Below are positions 1 to 10,381 of a stretch of DNA of 64,000 nt, one piece after another; position 1 is the stretch's first letter; each line of letters opens with the position of its first letter. Both the position numbers and the translations under genes were made by a program. This DNA is from Sphingobium sp. (lineage in GTDB: Bacteria > Pseudomonadota > Alphaproteobacteria > Sphingomonadales > Sphingomonadaceae), in assembly GCA_017744605.1 (NCBI GenBank), contig JAGIAZ010000001.1:186001-250000 (forward strand), given 5' to 3'. The notes below the pieces were generated by a model. The model worked only from the letters and a program-made list of their open reading frames with translations. It had not been told where the DNA came from and ran no database searches.

Positions 1-2960
1 TAGGTCGGGTTGGTGTAGAACTGCGTCTCCGGCGCCGCCGGCGGCTTGCAGTTGAAGAGGTTGTTTACCGATCCGAAGATCTCGAGCCCCTTCTCCTTGC
101 CCCATGGCCGGACCGAACCGAACATGTTGACGTAGAAGCGGCTCCCGACATTGTTGTTGTTGATGCTGTTGACCAATGTGGTCGCATAGCCCGCGTCGCC
201 CGGGCCGACATAGGTCGCGTCATATTTGCCGGACGAGATGTAGCGCCCCTGCACCGTCGCCGTGAACAGCGGGGTATCGTAGGTCAGATAGCTGTTGATC
301 AGCCAGTTGGGCGCCGAGGTCGAGGCCGCGACGCCCGTCTGCCCCGCGCGGTCGATCGTGGTGCCGAAAGTCGTGGTGCGGATGTTCGAGACATGAGTGG
401 CCAACGCGCGCAGCGTGAGCGAATTGCCCGCGGCGAAGCGGAGCCTGTACTCGGCCTCGAAATCGATGCCGCGGGTCATCAGCTGGTCCAGGTTGAGCTG
501 GATGTTGCGGATCTCCGTGATGGTCTGATTCGGGCCGAAGCTGATCAGCGAGCAGGCCAGCGTGTTGCCGGCGAAGCAACGGTCGATGATCTGCTGGGTG
601 CCGCCCGGCGCGCCGGAAATATAGCCCTTCACATTGATCCGGTACCAGTCGACCGACAGCCGCAGGCCGTCGAGCGCGCCCTTAGGCTGCAGGACCAGGC
701 CCACGGTCGTCGTGTCCGCCTTCTCCGGGCTCAGATTGGGCGAGCCGCCGTTGAGGATAGCCGGCGGCGTGGTCTGGCCGGTGTTGAACCGGTTGGTGAC
801 CACGGTGAAGGCACTCGCAGACGCCAGATAGAGCTCCGCGAAATTGGGCGCGCGAATGTCATGGCTCTGCGTCACGCGCACGCGGACGCCGTCGATCGGC
901 TCCCACTGGCCACTCAGCTTCCATGTGCCGCGCGTGAACTTGTTCTCGCTGTTCACGCGCAAATAGCTGCCGAAACCCTTGATGTCATAATGCGTCAGGC
1001 GAACCGCGCCATCGATGCTGAGCGACTTGGTCCAGGACGCATCCTTGATGAGCGGCAGGCCGACCTCGGCATAGCCCTCCAGCACATTGCTGCGGCCGCT
1101 ATAATCCGAACCGAAATTCTGGAAGTAGGCATATTGGTTGGACAGGGCGTCATGCGAAACCTTGATCCGGTCGACACGGAACTCGCCGCCCGCCGCGAAG
1201 GCGACCGGCCCCGCCGGCAGGTCGGCCAGATTGCCGCGAATGTTTGCGGCAACGACATGCTGCTGCAGCCGGATGTCCTCGCGCAACGTGCCGTAAACAA
1301 AGCTCTTGCCCTGATCGGTCACGTTACCTGCGCCGAAGAGATTGATCGGCACACAACCCGCAGCCGCCGCGCGCAGGGCGGGACTGGCGCTTAGCAAAGC
1401 GCGGCAGGTTGGCTTGCCGGTAACCGGGTCCGTGACGGCGTCGAGCGCATAATAGAAGCGCGCGTTGGCGGCGGCATAGGTCGCGGTCGACGCCGGGTTT
1501 GCCGAGCTTTCGAGCCCCTGCATGGGGTCGCCGGTGATGAGATTGTTCTGCACCGTCTGTAGCCGGTCCGTACGGCCATATTGATAATAGGCATCCCAGC
1601 TCCAGCCACCGCCCAATTGCCCTTCGAGACCCGAGGTGACGCGGTAGCTGTCCGCCTCCGAGATGCTCAGGCCGCGGCCAACGTCGTCGAATACGCGGCC
1701 AAGGCTGAAGGCGGGTGCCGCCGGGCGAACGGGCGATGGCGTCGCGGGCGCGGCGCCGACGACCGCACGGACTTCGGCCGGTATGTATGGGTTATCGACA
1801 TAAATCGGCAATGCGGACGTAAAATAGGCCGTCTGCAGCAGCGTGCCCTTGATGTGGCCGTATGAGCCCTCGAGGAATGCGTTGATGTTGCTCCCCAGTT
1901 CATAGTCCCCATGGGCGAACAGCGCGTAGCGCTCGACCGGCACCGTGATGTTCGAGTCGGTGTAGGTTGGATAGATGTCACCGCCGATCTGGCTGAGGCC
2001 GAAGCGGACGGAGCCCGGAGTATAAGGCAGCACGCCGCCATTGGGCGCGAAGGTGATGCCGCCCGTACCCCTCAGGTTGCGAATCGCCGCTGTCCCCGCG
2101 CTCGCATTATTGTTGATCGAAACCACGCCGCCGGTATTGAAATACCAGCCCGCATTCTCGTTACTGCGCACCAGATTGGGCATGCCGTTGCCCGCGAAGC
2201 CGGTGTTGGTGACGATGGCGCCGGGCTTGCACCAGGACCGCGTGAAGCAGTTGCCGACGCCCTTCTGGTCGTCATATTCGCCGCCGATGATGAAATGGCC
2301 GGCATCGCCCGCGAAGCGCGTGCCATAGGCCAGGCCGAGATGGAGATTGTCGCCATCGCCGGCATCGGACAGGCCATAGTCGATCTGGCCGCGCAGCCCC
2401 TCGAAGCGCTTGTCGAGAATGACGTTCACGGCGCCGGCGATCGCATCCGAGCCATAAGCCGCGGACGCGCCGCCCGTCACCACCTCGATGCGGGACACAA
2501 GGTTCGACGGCACGAGGTTGAGGTCCACCGAGCCTTCGCGCGTGCTGGGTGCGAAGCGGCGCCCGTCGACCAGCACGAGATTGCGGGTGACGCCGATGCC
2601 GCGCAGGTTGACGATGTTGGCGCCGACGTTGAAGCTGCCGAATCCCTGGGTCGCGGGCGAGGTGCTGGCGCGCATGGCCGGAAGCTGGTTGATGCTGACG
2701 CCGACATTGGTGGCGCCGAGTTGCTTGAGGCTTTCCTGTCCCATCACGGTGACGGGCGTAGGCGTATCGAAGGTCGAGCGTGCCAGGCGGGAACCCGTGA
2801 CGATGATGGACTCGTCCGCATTCGGCGCGGCGCCCTGCTGTTGATTGCCCTGCGCCTCGGCCGAAGCCGCCCACAGCAGGCTCAGTGCCGTGGCCAGCAA
2901 GCTGATCTGGCGCCCGCCGGAAACAAGGCGCACGGATTTCGGGTGTCCATTTGATTGCAT
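1..2960 (-). CDS. TonB-dependent outer-membrane receptor (C-terminus beyond window)
   Basis: Outer-membrane beta-barrel receptor for TonB/ExbBD-driven uptake; substrate not deducible. The ATG at 2960 is preceded by a GGAG-type site and opens a signal peptide (hydrophobic LLATALSLLWAASAEA, residues about 20-35). A TonB-box-like ESIIVTGSRL follows near residue 50. The plug domain has the usual NLRGIG and ...AAYGSDAIAGAVNVIL patterns, ending near residue 190, and the rest is barrel strands rich in Tyr/Asn/Gly. At least 986 codons lie in the window with no stop, so the true end is past position 1. It stands alone; no regulator or anti-sigma gene adjoins it here. Family assignment is firm, ligand unknown. 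Confidence 0.93.
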   Translation of the reverse strand, partial: MQSNGHPKSVRLVSGGRQISLLATALSLLWAASAEAQGNQQQGAAPNADESIIVTGSRLARSTFDTPTPVTVMGQESLKQLGATNVGVSINQLPAMRASTSPATQGFGSFNVGANIVNLRGIGVTRNLVLVDGRRFAPSTREGSVDLNLVPSNLVSRIEVVTGGASAAYGSDAIAGAVNVILDKRFEGLRGQIDYGLSDAGDGDNLHLGLAYGTRFAGDAGHFIIGGEYDDQKGVGNCFTRSWCKPGAIVTNTGFAGNGMPNLVRSNENAGWYFNTGGVVSINNNASAGTAAIRNLRGTGGITFAPNGGVLPYTPGSVRFGLSQIGGDIYPTYTDSNITVPVERYALFAHGDYELGSNINAFLEGSYGHIKGTLLQTAYFTSALPIYVDNPYIPAEVRAVVGAAPATPSPVRPAAPAFSLGRVFDDVGRGLSISEADSYRVTSGLEGQLGGGWSWDAYYQYGRTDRLQTVQNNLITGDPMQGLESSANPASTATYAAANARFYYALDAVTDPVTGKPTCRALLSASPALRAAAAGCVPINLFGAGNVTDQGKSFVYGTLREDIRLQQHVVAANIRGNLADLPAGPVAFAAGGEFRVDRIKVSHDALSNQYAYFQNFGSDYSGRSNVLEGYAEVGLPLIKDASWTKSLSIDGAVRLTHYDIKGFGSYLRVNSENKFTRGTWKLSGQWEPIDGVRVRVTQSHDIRAPNFAELYLASASAFTVVTNRFNTGQTTPPAILNGGSPNLSPEKADTTTVGLVLQPKGALDGLRLSVDWYRINVKGYISGAPGGTQQIIDRCFAGNTLACSLISFGPNQTITEIRNIQLNLDQLMTRGIDFEAEYRLRFAAGNSLTLRALATHVSNIRTTTFGTTIDRAGQTGVAASTSAPNWLINSYLTYDTPLFTATVQGRYISSGKYDATYVGPGDAGYATTLVNSINNNNVGSRFYVNMFGSVRPWGKEKGLEIFGSVNNLFNCKPPAAPETQFYTNPT

Positions 2961-3293
2961 TTCACTCTCCCAATGCGCGGCAGTTCCATCGCTTGCGGAT
3001 GGTTCGCCCTGCGGCGCGCTTCATGTGCTCAGCACCAGGGCGTCATGTAAAGACGCGCGGCAGACGGAGAATGACGACAGGCGATCCCTTTGGCGCCTTC
3101 CATGCCGGGACCGGAATCCCTCTCCCTCGAACCGGCGCTCTTCGTCGCCCGCCCCAAATTATGGCGCGCGCTTGACCGGAGCAATCATAAGGCGGCTTAC
3201 AAATTTCACAGGGCGAGCCTGGTCCATTATTGGAGGCCGCCGCGCACCGGTCCCCGGCGCCGCGAGTCAAGCCAATGAGCTCGCTCGGAAAAC
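2961..3293. other. Intergenic region upstream of TonB receptor
   Basis: 333 bp between the receptor start and tRNA-Leu. Short open frames exist on both strands but have no ribosome site or recognisable product. It presumably carries the receptor promoter; I see no confident -35/-10 pair. Confidence 0.5.
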
Positions 3294-3377
3294 TGGTGCG
3301 GATGGTCGGACTCGAACCGACATGTATTGCTACGGCGGATTTTGAATCCGCTGCGTCTACCATTTCGCCACATCCGC
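3294..3377 (-). tRNA. tRNA-Leu (CAA)
   Basis: Reads on the minus strand as a complete class II tRNA. The 7-bp acceptor stem GCGGATG/CATCCGC pairs perfectly, discriminator A and CCA are encoded, the anticodon stem GCGGA/TCCGC holds loop TTCAAAA (anticodon CAA), and the T-arm is GTCGG-TTCGAGT-CCGAC. The variable arm is extended, as expected for leucine. Confidence 0.95.
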
Positions 3378-3581
3378 GTGGTGGGTGCCTATAGGCGAGG
3401 CCTTTCAGCTTTCCAAGCCATGACACCATCTCCCCCGACCTTTCGCCATTGCGATAAGCGGAGGGCTATGCTCTTTTGCAACTGCGAAAGGGCGCACACC
3501 CCATTGCACAGGCCAATCCTCTCCCTTATGGGCAGGCGGTGCAGCCCGTTTGAAGACCCGTATCTGGGGAAAGGTTGCACA

Positions 3582-5048
3582 TTGTCCGATAAGTCCGCGA
3601 CCCTCATCATTTTCGGCGCCACAGGTGACCTGGCGCATCGGATGCTGTTTCCGTCGCTCTACAATCTGATGAGCGACGGGCTGCTGCCCTCGCCCTTCAA
3701 CATCGTCGCCTCGGGCCGGACCGCGATGGACGACGACGCCTTCCGCAAGACCATCGCCGAGGCGCTCAAGACTTTCGTGACGGCCGAGATGTACGACGAG
3801 CGCCGGATCGCCGCATTCCTCGACACGATCTGCTATTGCCCGGTCGAAGCCGGCAATGCCGGGCAGTTCGATGCGCTCGCGGCGCGCGCCCGGGGCCTCG
3901 GCGACGGTCCGATCGCCGTCTATCTCTCGACGCCCCCGTCCCTGTTCGCGCCGACCGCGCAGGGCCTGGCGGAAACGGGTCTCGTCGGACCCGATACGCG
4001 GATCGCGATGGAAAAGCCGATCGGCAAGGACCTGCCATCGTCCAGGGAGGTCAACGACGCGATCGGTGCGCTGTTCGCCGAGGACCAGATTTTCCGCGTC
4101 GACCATTATCTCGGCAAGGAGACGGTGCAGAATCTCATCATCCTGCGCTTCGGCAATCGCCTGTTCGAACCGCTGTGGAACTCGACCGCGATCGACCATG
4201 TCCAGATCACCGTCGCCGAAACGGTCGGGCTAGAAGGGCGCGTCTCCTATTATGACGGCGTGGGCGCGCTGAGGGACATGGTGCAGAACCATGTGCTGCA
4301 GATCCTCTCGATCATCGCGATGGAACCGCCGGCGAAGATGGACTCGACCGCCGTGCGTGACGAGAAGGTCAAAGTCTTGCGCTCCTTGCGCCCCATGGAC
4401 GCCGAAACAGTGCGAACGAATAGCGTCCGCGGCCAGTATCGCGACGGCGCCGTTAAGGGCAAACTTGTCGCTGGTTATCTGGAGGAACTGGGCAAACCCT
4501 CCAACACCGAGACCTTCGTGGCGCTGAAGGCCTATATCGACAATTGGCGCTGGACCGGTGTTCCCTTCTATCTGCGCACCGGCAAGTGCCTGCCCAATCG
4601 CCAGTCCGAGATCCTGATCCAGTTCAAGCCGGTCTCGCACAGCATCTTCAAGCGCCGCAACGCATCGAGCGGGCTCGAGCCCAACCGGCTCATCATCCGG
4701 CTGCAGCCCGACGAGAATATCCGCATGATGCTGATGACCAAGCGGCCGGGCCTGGACCGCGACGGGGTGAAGGTCGAGGAAGTGGGCCTGGACGTCAGCC
4801 TCGACACGACCTTTTCCGGGGAACGCCGCCGCATCGCCTATGAGCGGCTGCTGCTCGACCTGCTCGAGGGCGATACGACCCTCTTCGTCCGCCGCGACGA
4901 GGTCGAGGCGCAGTGGACATGGGTCGACAGCATCGTGAACGGCTGGAAGGAAAGCGACCTCAAGGTCATGCCCTATGCCGCCGGAACCTGGGGGCCGTCC
5001 GCCGGTATTGCCCTCATCGAACGCGACGGAGCGAGCTGGTATGACTGA
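3582..5048 (+). CDS. zwf: Glucose-6-phosphate 1-dehydrogenase
   Basis: Oxidises glucose-6-phosphate to 6-phosphogluconolactone with NAD(P)+, the entry step of the Entner-Doudoroff route. 488 aa, the normal family length. The nucleotide-binding GATGDLA is at residues 12-18, followed by the MEKPIGKD and RVDHYLGKE substrate/catalytic motifs (His and Lys in the latter). The reading frame is open much further upstream, but family length and the GGGGAAAGG about 7 nt before TTG at 3582 point to this TTG start. Its stop overlaps the edd start by 8 nt, so the two are translationally coupled. It is the first gene of zwf-edd-glk-eda. Confidence 0.95.
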   Translation: MSDKSATLIIFGATGDLAHRMLFPSLYNLMSDGLLPSPFNIVASGRTAMDDDAFRKTIAEALKTFVTAEMYDERRIAAFLDTICYCPVEAGNAGQFDALAARARGLGDGPIAVYLSTPPSLFAPTAQGLAETGLVGPDTRIAMEKPIGKDLPSSREVNDAIGALFAEDQIFRVDHYLGKETVQNLIILRFGNRLFEPLWNSTAIDHVQITVAETVGLEGRVSYYDGVGALRDMVQNHVLQILSIIAMEPPAKMDSTAVRDEKVKVLRSLRPMDAETVRTNSVRGQYRDGAVKGKLVAGYLEELGKPSNTETFVALKAYIDNWRWTGVPFYLRTGKCLPNRQSEILIQFKPVSHSIFKRRNASSGLEPNRLIIRLQPDENIRMMLMTKRPGLDRDGVKVEEVGLDVSLDTTFSGERRRIAYERLLLDLLEGDTTLFVRRDEVEAQWTWVDSIVNGWKESDLKVMPYAAGTWGPSAGIALIERDGASWYD

Positions 5049-6870
5049 GTTGAACGACACGATCGCAAAGGTCACGCGCCGGATCGTCGAGCGTAGTGCG
5101 CATACGCGCCGCAAATATCTCGACCTGATCGAGCGGGGCAAGGATGCGGGGACCAACCGCAGCCAGCTTTCGTGCGGCAATCTCGCTCATGGTTTTGCGG
5201 CCTCGGGCATAGACAAGCCGGCGATCCGCGACGAGCTGGGCATGAACATCGGCATCGTCACAGCTTACAATGACATGCTCTCGGCCCATCAGCCCTATGG
5301 CCGCTACCCCGAGGCGATCAAGATCGCGGCACGCGAGGTCGGCGCGACGGCGCAGGTTGCTGGCGGCGTTCCGGCGATGTGCGACGGCGTGACGCAGGGC
5401 CAGGCAGGCATGGAACTCTCGCTGTTCAGCCGCGACACCATCGCGCTCTCGACGGCCGTCGCGCTCAGCCACGCCATGTTCGAAGGCGCGCTGATGCTCG
5501 GCATTTGCGACAAGATCGTGCCCGGGCTGCTGATGGGAGCGCTGCGCTTCGGTCACTTGCCGACGATCTTCGTGCCGGCCGGCCCCATGCCCTCCGGTCT
5601 TGCCAATAAGGAAAAGCAGCGCATCCGCCAGCTCTATGCCGAGGGCAAAGTCGGCCGCGCGGAATTGCTGGAAAGCGAGAGCGAAAGCTATCACAGCGCC
5701 GGCACCTGCACATTCTACGGCACGGCCAACAGCAACCAGATGATGATGGAAGTGATGGGCCTGCACATGCCGGGCGCCGCTTTCGTCAATCCGGGCACGA
5801 AGCTGCGCGCCGAGCTGACCCGCGCTGCCACGCATCGGGTGACGGCCATCGGCTGGGATGGCGACGATTACCGTCCGCTTGGCCATTGCGTGGACGAGAA
5901 GGCGATCGTGAACGCCGCCATCGGCCTGCTCGCGACCGGCGGCTCGACCAACCATGCGATCCATCTGCCCGCCATTGCGCGCGCGGCGGGCATCCGCATC
6001 GACTGGACCGACCTCGCCGAACTCTCGGCGGTCGTGCCTCTGATTGCGCGCGTCTATCCCAATGGGCCGGACGACGTGAACCGCTTCCACGCCGCCGGCG
6101 GCATGGCCTGGATCATCTCGGAGCTGTTGCGCAACGGTCTGCTGCACCAGGACATCCTGACCGTCGCGCGCGCCGATCTCGCCGACTATGGCCGGATGCC
6201 GAGGCTCGAGAACGATGCGCTGCAATGGGATCCGCAGCCGACGCAGCCGGGCGACGACAAGATCGTGCGCCCCGTTTCGGACCCGTTCAGTGCGGATGGC
6301 GGCATGACGTTGCTTCAGGGCAATCTCGGCCGCTGCATCATGAAGACCAGCGCGGTCGATCCTTCGCGCTGGACGGTCGAGGCGCCGTGCCGCGTCTTCT
6401 CCGACCAGGACCAGGTCATCAAGGCCTTCAAGGCGGGCGAGTTGGACCGCGATGTCGTCGTGGTCGTGCGCTTCCAGGGCCCTCGCGCCAACGGCATGCC
6501 CGAGCTTCACAAGCTGACGCCACCGCTCGGCGTGCTGCAGGACAAGGGCTTCAAGGTCGCCCTGGTCACCGACGGCCGCATGTCCGGCGCGAGCGGCAAG
6601 GTGCCTGCCGCGATCCATCTTTCCCCCGAGGCGCTCGGCGGCGGCCCGATCGGCAAGCTGCGCGACGGCGACGTGGTGCGGGTCTGTGCCGTCGAAGGCA
6701 GTCTCGAAGCGATGGTCGACGCGGCGGAATGGGCAGCGCGCCCGCAGGTCGATGCGCCGCCGCCGCCCTATGACACGGGCCGAGAGCTTTTCGCGCTGTT
6801 CCGGGCGAACAGCGATCTGGCGGAAGCCGGGGCCTCGCCCATCCTTTGGGCCATGGAACATGAGCAGTGA
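5041..6870 (+). CDS. edd: Phosphogluconate dehydratase
   Basis: Dehydrates 6-phosphogluconate to 2-keto-3-deoxy-6-phosphogluconate (KDPG); a cytoplasmic [4Fe-4S] enzyme of the IlvD/Edd family. 609 aa, full length. Family signatures seen are MCDGVTQG, the [14 protein letters not shown] block and GSTNHAIHL, with conserved cysteines in the first two for the cluster. The ATG at 5041 lies inside the end of zwf (8-nt overlap), which fixes the start by coupling. Downstream, glk begins after 41 nt. The minus strand opposite this gene is open for over 600 codons, but that is a codon-bias shadow. Confidence 0.96.
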   Translation: MTELNDTIAKVTRRIVERSAHTRRKYLDLIERGKDAGTNRSQLSCGNLAHGFAASGIDKPAIRDELGMNIGIVTAYNDMLSAHQPYGRYPEAIKIAAREVGATAQVAGGVPAMCDGVTQGQAGMELSLFSRDTIALSTAVALSHAMFEGALMLGICDKIVPGLLMGALRFGHLPTIFVPAGPMPSGLANKEKQRIRQLYAEGKVGRAELLESESESYHSAGTCTFYGTANSNQMMMEVMGLHMPGAAFVNPGTKLRAELTRAATHRVTAIGWDGDDYRPLGHCVDEKAIVNAAIGLLATGGSTNHAIHLPAIARAAGIRIDWTDLAELSAVVPLIARVYPNGPDDVNRFHAAGGMAWIISELLRNGLLHQDILTVARADLADYGRMPRLENDALQWDPQPTQPGDDKIVRPVSDPFSADGGMTLLQGNLGRCIMKTSAVDPSRWTVEAPCRVFSDQDQVIKAFKAGELDRDVVVVVRFQGPRANGMPELHKLTPPLGVLQDKGFKVALVTDGRMSGASGKVPAAIHLSPEALGGGPIGKLRDGDVVRVCAVEGSLEAMVDAAEWAARPQVDAPPPPYDTGRELFALFRANSDLAEAGASPILWAMEHEQ

Positions 6871-6911
6871 CCCACGTCGGGATGAAGTAACAGACGCTCA
6901 AGGGGGATAGC

Positions 6912-7886
6912 GTGAGGGAAATCGTTGCGGTCGACATTGGAGCGACCAATGCCCGCTTTGCTTGTGCGACGTTCGAGGATGGACGTCCGGTGCTCGGCCC
7001 GATCCGCAAATATCGGGTCGCCGACTTCGAGACATTCAACGACTGCTGGGAAACCTATAGCCGCGACGAAGCAGAGGCACTGCCGAACCGCGCGGCGATC
7101 GGCCTCGCCTCGCCCATTGTCGGGGAGGAAATCAGGTTGACCAACGGCCAATGGACGTTCCGCCCCAAGACCATCGCGGTGGAACTGGGTCTCGAATCCG
7201 TCAAGCTGGTCAATGACTTCGCGGCGGTCGCCCATGCCGTCGCCAGCCTGTCGCTCGGCGAGATGGAGCCGCTGTTCGGCCCGGACGTGGCACTGCCGCG
7301 CAACGGCACCGTCGCGGTCCTAGGCCCGGGCACCGGCCTCGGCGTCGCGATGCTGGTCTTCAACAACGGCAACCCGCAGATCATCCCGACCGAGGCCGGG
7401 CATATCGACTTCGCGCCTGCCGACCAGATCGAGGCGCGCATTGCCCGCTTCCTCAAGACGCGGCTGAAGGTCGAGCATATCTCGGCGGAGCGGATCGTCT
7501 CCGGGCCGGGCCTCAACTATCTTTACCAGGCCTTCGCCGACATCGGTGAAAAGGAAGCATCGGCCCTCACCGACGCGGAAGTCTGGCAGGCCGCGCTCGA
7601 CGGCAGCAATCCACTAGCACGCGCCGCGCTCGAGCGCTTCTGTCTGGTCTATGGCTCGGTCGCGGGCAATATCGCGCTTGCGCAGGGCGCGACGACGGTG
7701 GTCCTGGCCGGCAAGCTCACCGAGCGGCTGCACGACTTCATGATCAAGTCGAGCGGTTTCCATCCCCGCTTCGTAGCCAAGGGCCGCTTCGAGGCCTATA
7801 TGAAGGCCATCTCGATCCGGCTCGCCCTGCCGGACGAAGTTGGGCTGTTTGGCGCCGCCGCGGCGGCATTTCGGGAAGATCATTGA
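6912..7886 (+). CDS. glk: Glucokinase (Zymomonas type)
   Basis: Phosphorylates glucose with ATP to feed zwf. 324 aa from a GTG at 6912 preceded by AGGGGGAT. The N-terminal ATP-binding motif is DIGATNARF (residues about 8-16), and [10 protein letters not shown] and EAGHIDFAP (the glucose-binding Glu/His region) follow. Overall it resembles the Zymomonas mobilis glucokinase from memory, including the LAQGATxVV block near the C-terminus. Its TGA shares one base with the ATG of eda, so translation of the two is tightly linked. Confidence 0.94.
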   Translation: MREIVAVDIGATNARFACATFEDGRPVLGPIRKYRVADFETFNDCWETYSRDEAEALPNRAAIGLASPIVGEEIRLTNGQWTFRPKTIAVELGLESVKLVNDFAAVAHAVASLSLGEMEPLFGPDVALPRNGTVAVLGPGTGLGVAMLVFNNGNPQIIPTEAGHIDFAPADQIEARIARFLKTRLKVEHISAERIVSGPGLNYLYQAFADIGEKEASALTDAEVWQAALDGSNPLARAALERFCLVYGSVAGNIALAQGATTVVLAGKLTERLHDFMIKSSGFHPRFVAKGRFEAYMKAISIRLALPDEVGLFGAAAAAFREDH

Positions 7887-8506
7887 TGGCGTTGACGGTG
7901 GAACAGGTGATGGGGCTGGCGCCGGTCATTCCGGTGCTCGTGGTCGAGCGTATCGCGGATGCCGTTCCGCTGGCGCAGGCGCTCGTGGCGGGGGGCCTGC
8001 CGGCGCTCGAAGTCACCATGCGCACGCCGGTCGCCCTGGAGGTCATGCGCGAAATGGCGAGCGTGCCGGGTGCCGTGGTCGGCGCGGGCACCGTGCTCGA
8101 TCCCAGAATGCTCGACGACGCGCTGAACGCCGGCGCGCAGTTCATCGTCTCGCCGGGCCTTACCGATCCGCTCGGTCAGGCCGCCACCGCATCCGGCACG
8201 GCCTTCCTGCCCGGCACGGCGACGGCAGGCGACATCATGCGCGGCCTCGATCTGGGCCTCACCCATTTCAAATTCTTCCCCGCGTCGACCAGCGGCGGCC
8301 TGCCTGCCTTGAAAGCGCTCGCGGCGCCCCTGCACATGGCGCGTTTCTGCCCGACGGGCGGCATTACCGCCGACAGCGCGCCGGAGTGGCTCGCCCAGCC
8401 GTTCGTCAAATGCGTCGGCGGCAGCTGGATCGTCCCCAAGGGACCGCTCGATCCCGCCCTGGTGGAAGCGCTCGCACGGGCGGCGTCAGCGCTGCCGCGC
8501 GGATAA
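7886..8506 (+). CDS. eda: KDPG aldolase (2-dehydro-3-deoxy-phosphogluconate aldolase)
   Basis: Cleaves KDPG to pyruvate and glyceraldehyde-3-phosphate, the last step of the Entner-Doudoroff path. 206 aa class I aldolase barrel. The catalytic glutamate lies in LEVTMRT (about residue 45) and the Schiff-base lysine in FKFFPAS. It starts with ATG overlapping the glk stop (TGATG). A TTG one codon upstream is possible but not needed. Last gene of the operon; a long palindromic repeat follows and may end the transcript. Confidence 0.95.
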   Translation: MALTVEQVMGLAPVIPVLVVERIADAVPLAQALVAGGLPALEVTMRTPVALEVMREMASVPGAVVGAGTVLDPRMLDDALNAGAQFIVSPGLTDPLGQAATASGTAFLPGTATAGDIMRGLDLGLTHFKFFPASTSGGLPALKALAAPLHMARFCPTGGITADSAPEWLAQPFVKCVGGSWIVPKGPLDPALVEALARAASALPRG

Positions 8507-8512
8507 CATCAT

Positions 8513-8792
8513 CACCCTGAACTTGTTTGGTGATTATCCCGTTCGGGCAGGTCGCTGTTCCCCGGCGCAGGCCGGGGCCCAGCCGCGACGCGAAGCGTCG
8601 AATGCCTGCTTTGGGACGCACCTCTCCGTTCGCTTTGGACCCCGGCCTGCGCCGGGGAACAGCCTATTCCTTGTCTTAACGGTATAATCGCCAGCTTGTT
8701 TCAGGGTCGAGCCTGTCTGACGGAACTCCGATCGAGCCATTTCAATGGATGCTGGAGCCGCAGGCGTGCTCAGCACAAACAAGTTCAGCATG
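8513..8792. repeat. Nested palindromic intergenic element
   Basis: The whole gap between eda and the AraC gene is built of inverted repeats. An outer 13-bp perfect pair, CTGAACTTGTTTG, lies at 8517-8529 and 8776-8788. An inner 23-bp perfect pair at 8555-8577 and 8640-8662 is itself a near-palindrome around CCCCGGC...GCCGGGG. No open frame with a ribosome site is present. Such elements recur between genes in sphingomonad chromosomes. It may also act as a bidirectional terminator between the convergent eda and AraC genes. Confidence 0.75.
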
Positions 8793-8805
8793 ACGGTTCA
8801 ACCAG

Positions 8806-9639
8806 CTAGGCCCTGCCCTCCGCCCGCAGGTTCAGACCCGCCGTGAACAAAGGCGTCGACGCTTTCTCGAACTGACCCGGGGTCATATCGAAGAAGTGCC
8901 GGAATTCCCGGTTGAGATGGCTCTGGTCGAAATAGCGCAAGGCCGCGAGATGTTCCGTGCTGGGCTCGCCCAGGCCGCGCATGGCCTGAGAGGTATCGAG
9001 GAACCGGCTGCGGCGCAGGATCACCTTGGGCGTATGGCCGAAGGTCGCCTTGCAGGTGCGCTCGAGCTGGCGGGTCGATAGTCCGAGCAGGCCGGCAACG
9101 TCGGCAACCGGCATGGTGCTGTCATGGCGGGCGACATGTTCGAACCGGGCCATGCTCTCGACCGGGGGACGGTTGCCGAGATCGGCCAGGCGCTGGCGCA
9201 CGACATGCTCGATCGCATCCACAATTCCCCGGTCGTCAGCTGCCGCCGCCACGTCGCGGTGGAGCCGATCGCTCAGCGCTCCCCAGCGCTCGGAAAGCGG
9301 CACGGCATGATCGGCAATGTCGCTGGCCGGGCAATCGAACAGGCTGCGCCAGCCCATGGGCCGCAGTGCGATGCCCACGACGTAGAACGGCCCGCGCACG
9401 CGAACCGGCATGGGCACGCCATTGGCTCCCATGAGCGGCACGGCGCCGAAGCTCGACCATTCGCCCGGGCGGAGGCCAGCCGCCCAGTCGCCCTTCAGCA
9501 GGATACGGATGAAGGCGGTCTCGGACATGAGCTTGTCCACGAGCTCGAAGCCTTCGGGCAAATGCGCCTCGAACACATAATGCTGCCTGATGAATGGAGT
9601 CAGGTCATCCGATGGCGCGTAATTACGCGACAGGAGCAA
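8806..9639 (-). CDS. AraC-family transcriptional regulator
   Basis: 277 aa. The C-terminal third carries the double helix-turn-helix of AraC proteins: VADVAGLLGLSTRQLERTCKATFGHTPKVILRRSRF, then the second helix pair around LAALRYFDQSHLNREFRHFFDMTPGQF, with the family's typical F-x-x-x-x-G-x-x-P pattern. The N-terminal 150 residues are a cupin-like sensing half of the kind seen in regulators with PFIRQHYVFEA-type starts; the ligand is unknown. It is convergent with the Entner-Doudoroff operon and co-directional with the SH3 protein gene 125 bp upstream, so the regulated target cannot be deduced from position. Confidence 0.9.
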   Translation of the reverse strand: MLLSRNYAPSDDLTPFIRQHYVFEAHLPEGFELVDKLMSETAFIRILLKGDWAAGLRPGEWSSFGAVPLMGANGVPMPVRVRGPFYVVGIALRPMGWRSLFDCPASDIADHAVPLSERWGALSDRLHRDVAAAADDRGIVDAIEHVVRQRLADLGNRPPVESMARFEHVARHDSTMPVADVAGLLGLSTRQLERTCKATFGHTPKVILRRSRFLDTSQAMRGLGEPSTEHLAALRYFDQSHLNREFRHFFDMTPGQFEKASTPLFTAGLNLRAEGRA

Positions 9640-9763
9640 GCGCAGTCCCCCGAGTTGCGACCAATGGTCTGTTCTACCCCATGCAGCCGTCCCGCGCCGC
9701 CGGCAGCATGTCTATGCCGTTATCTATCGAGAGATAGGGCTGAACTCAATGGCCGGGCCAGGC

Positions 9764-10237
9764 CTAATCGACAGCACCCCACAGGCTGGTCGCCAGGACA
9801 TAGCCTGCTTTTCCATTCGTGTTGAATGCGCACCAGCCGCTGGCGCAGCCGGAGAGCTTGCCGACCACACCGGGCGCCAGCCGGTACAGCAGGCGCGAGG
9901 AGGCGGTGGGCTTGTCGTGCATCTCGGCTGGACCGCCCTTCACGATTCCGGTCGGATCGTCCTTGAGCAAACGGACGTGGAACCAGCCCGTGGTGCCGTC
10001 GGAATCCTGCACCTTGCGCCAGTCGGGATAGGTCTCGACCACGCGCACCGGCAGGTCGCGGCGCAGATATACCCAGTTCGCCGGGAAACGCTTGGCGGGA
10101 CCGACCCGCATGACCGCCGCGCTCTTGGCGATCGACGCCCAATAAGGCGGCTTCTTGAGCGGCTGGGCGCCCGCCGCGGCCGACAGGGCCAGCGTGCCGA
10201 GGGCACAAAAAACCGTCACTCCAATTCGCACCGTCAT
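9764..10237 (-). CDS. Exported SH3-domain protein
   Basis: 157 aa from ATG at 10237 (the frame is open further but the signal peptide begins here). Signal peptide MTVRIGVTVFCALGTLALSAAAGAQ, then a bacterial SH3 domain with VMRVGPAKRFPANWVYLRRDLPVRVVE...DWRKVQDSDGTTGWFHVRLL. A second, weaker SH3-like repeat lies at the C-terminus (GVVGKLSGCASGWCAFNTNGKAGYV). Proteins of this type are periplasmic and often bind cell-wall peptides. It is divergent from the dehydrogenase at 10382 with a 144-bp shared upstream region. Confidence 0.88.
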   Translation of the reverse strand: MTVRIGVTVFCALGTLALSAAAGAQPLKKPPYWASIAKSAAVMRVGPAKRFPANWVYLRRDLPVRVVETYPDWRKVQDSDGTTGWFHVRLLKDDPTGIVKGGPAEMHDKPTASSRLLYRLAPGVVGKLSGCASGWCAFNTNGKAGYVLATSLWGAVD

Positions 10238-10381
10238 TCCTGGCGATTCTCCATAAGCGCCATCGCGGCTGCTTCCGTCTTGCCACGCCCTCCCCCGCCT
10301 ATCAACCAGATCGGCTCTCGCTCTGTCCGCATCCGACATAATGGCCTTGACCGGTCCGCGGGCACAGCGCATTCGCCAATC

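Noticed and set aside
3327..3581. N-terminal extension of Zwf from an upstream ATG
   Set aside because: The 85 extra residues include antisense of the tRNA-Leu and have no similarity to the family; TTG 3582 fits length and ribosome site.
5014..6861. Open frame of 615 codons on the minus strand opposite edd
   Set aside because: Product is Arg/His/Ala-rich with no recognisable domain; it is the mirror of a conserved enzyme gene in GC-rich DNA.
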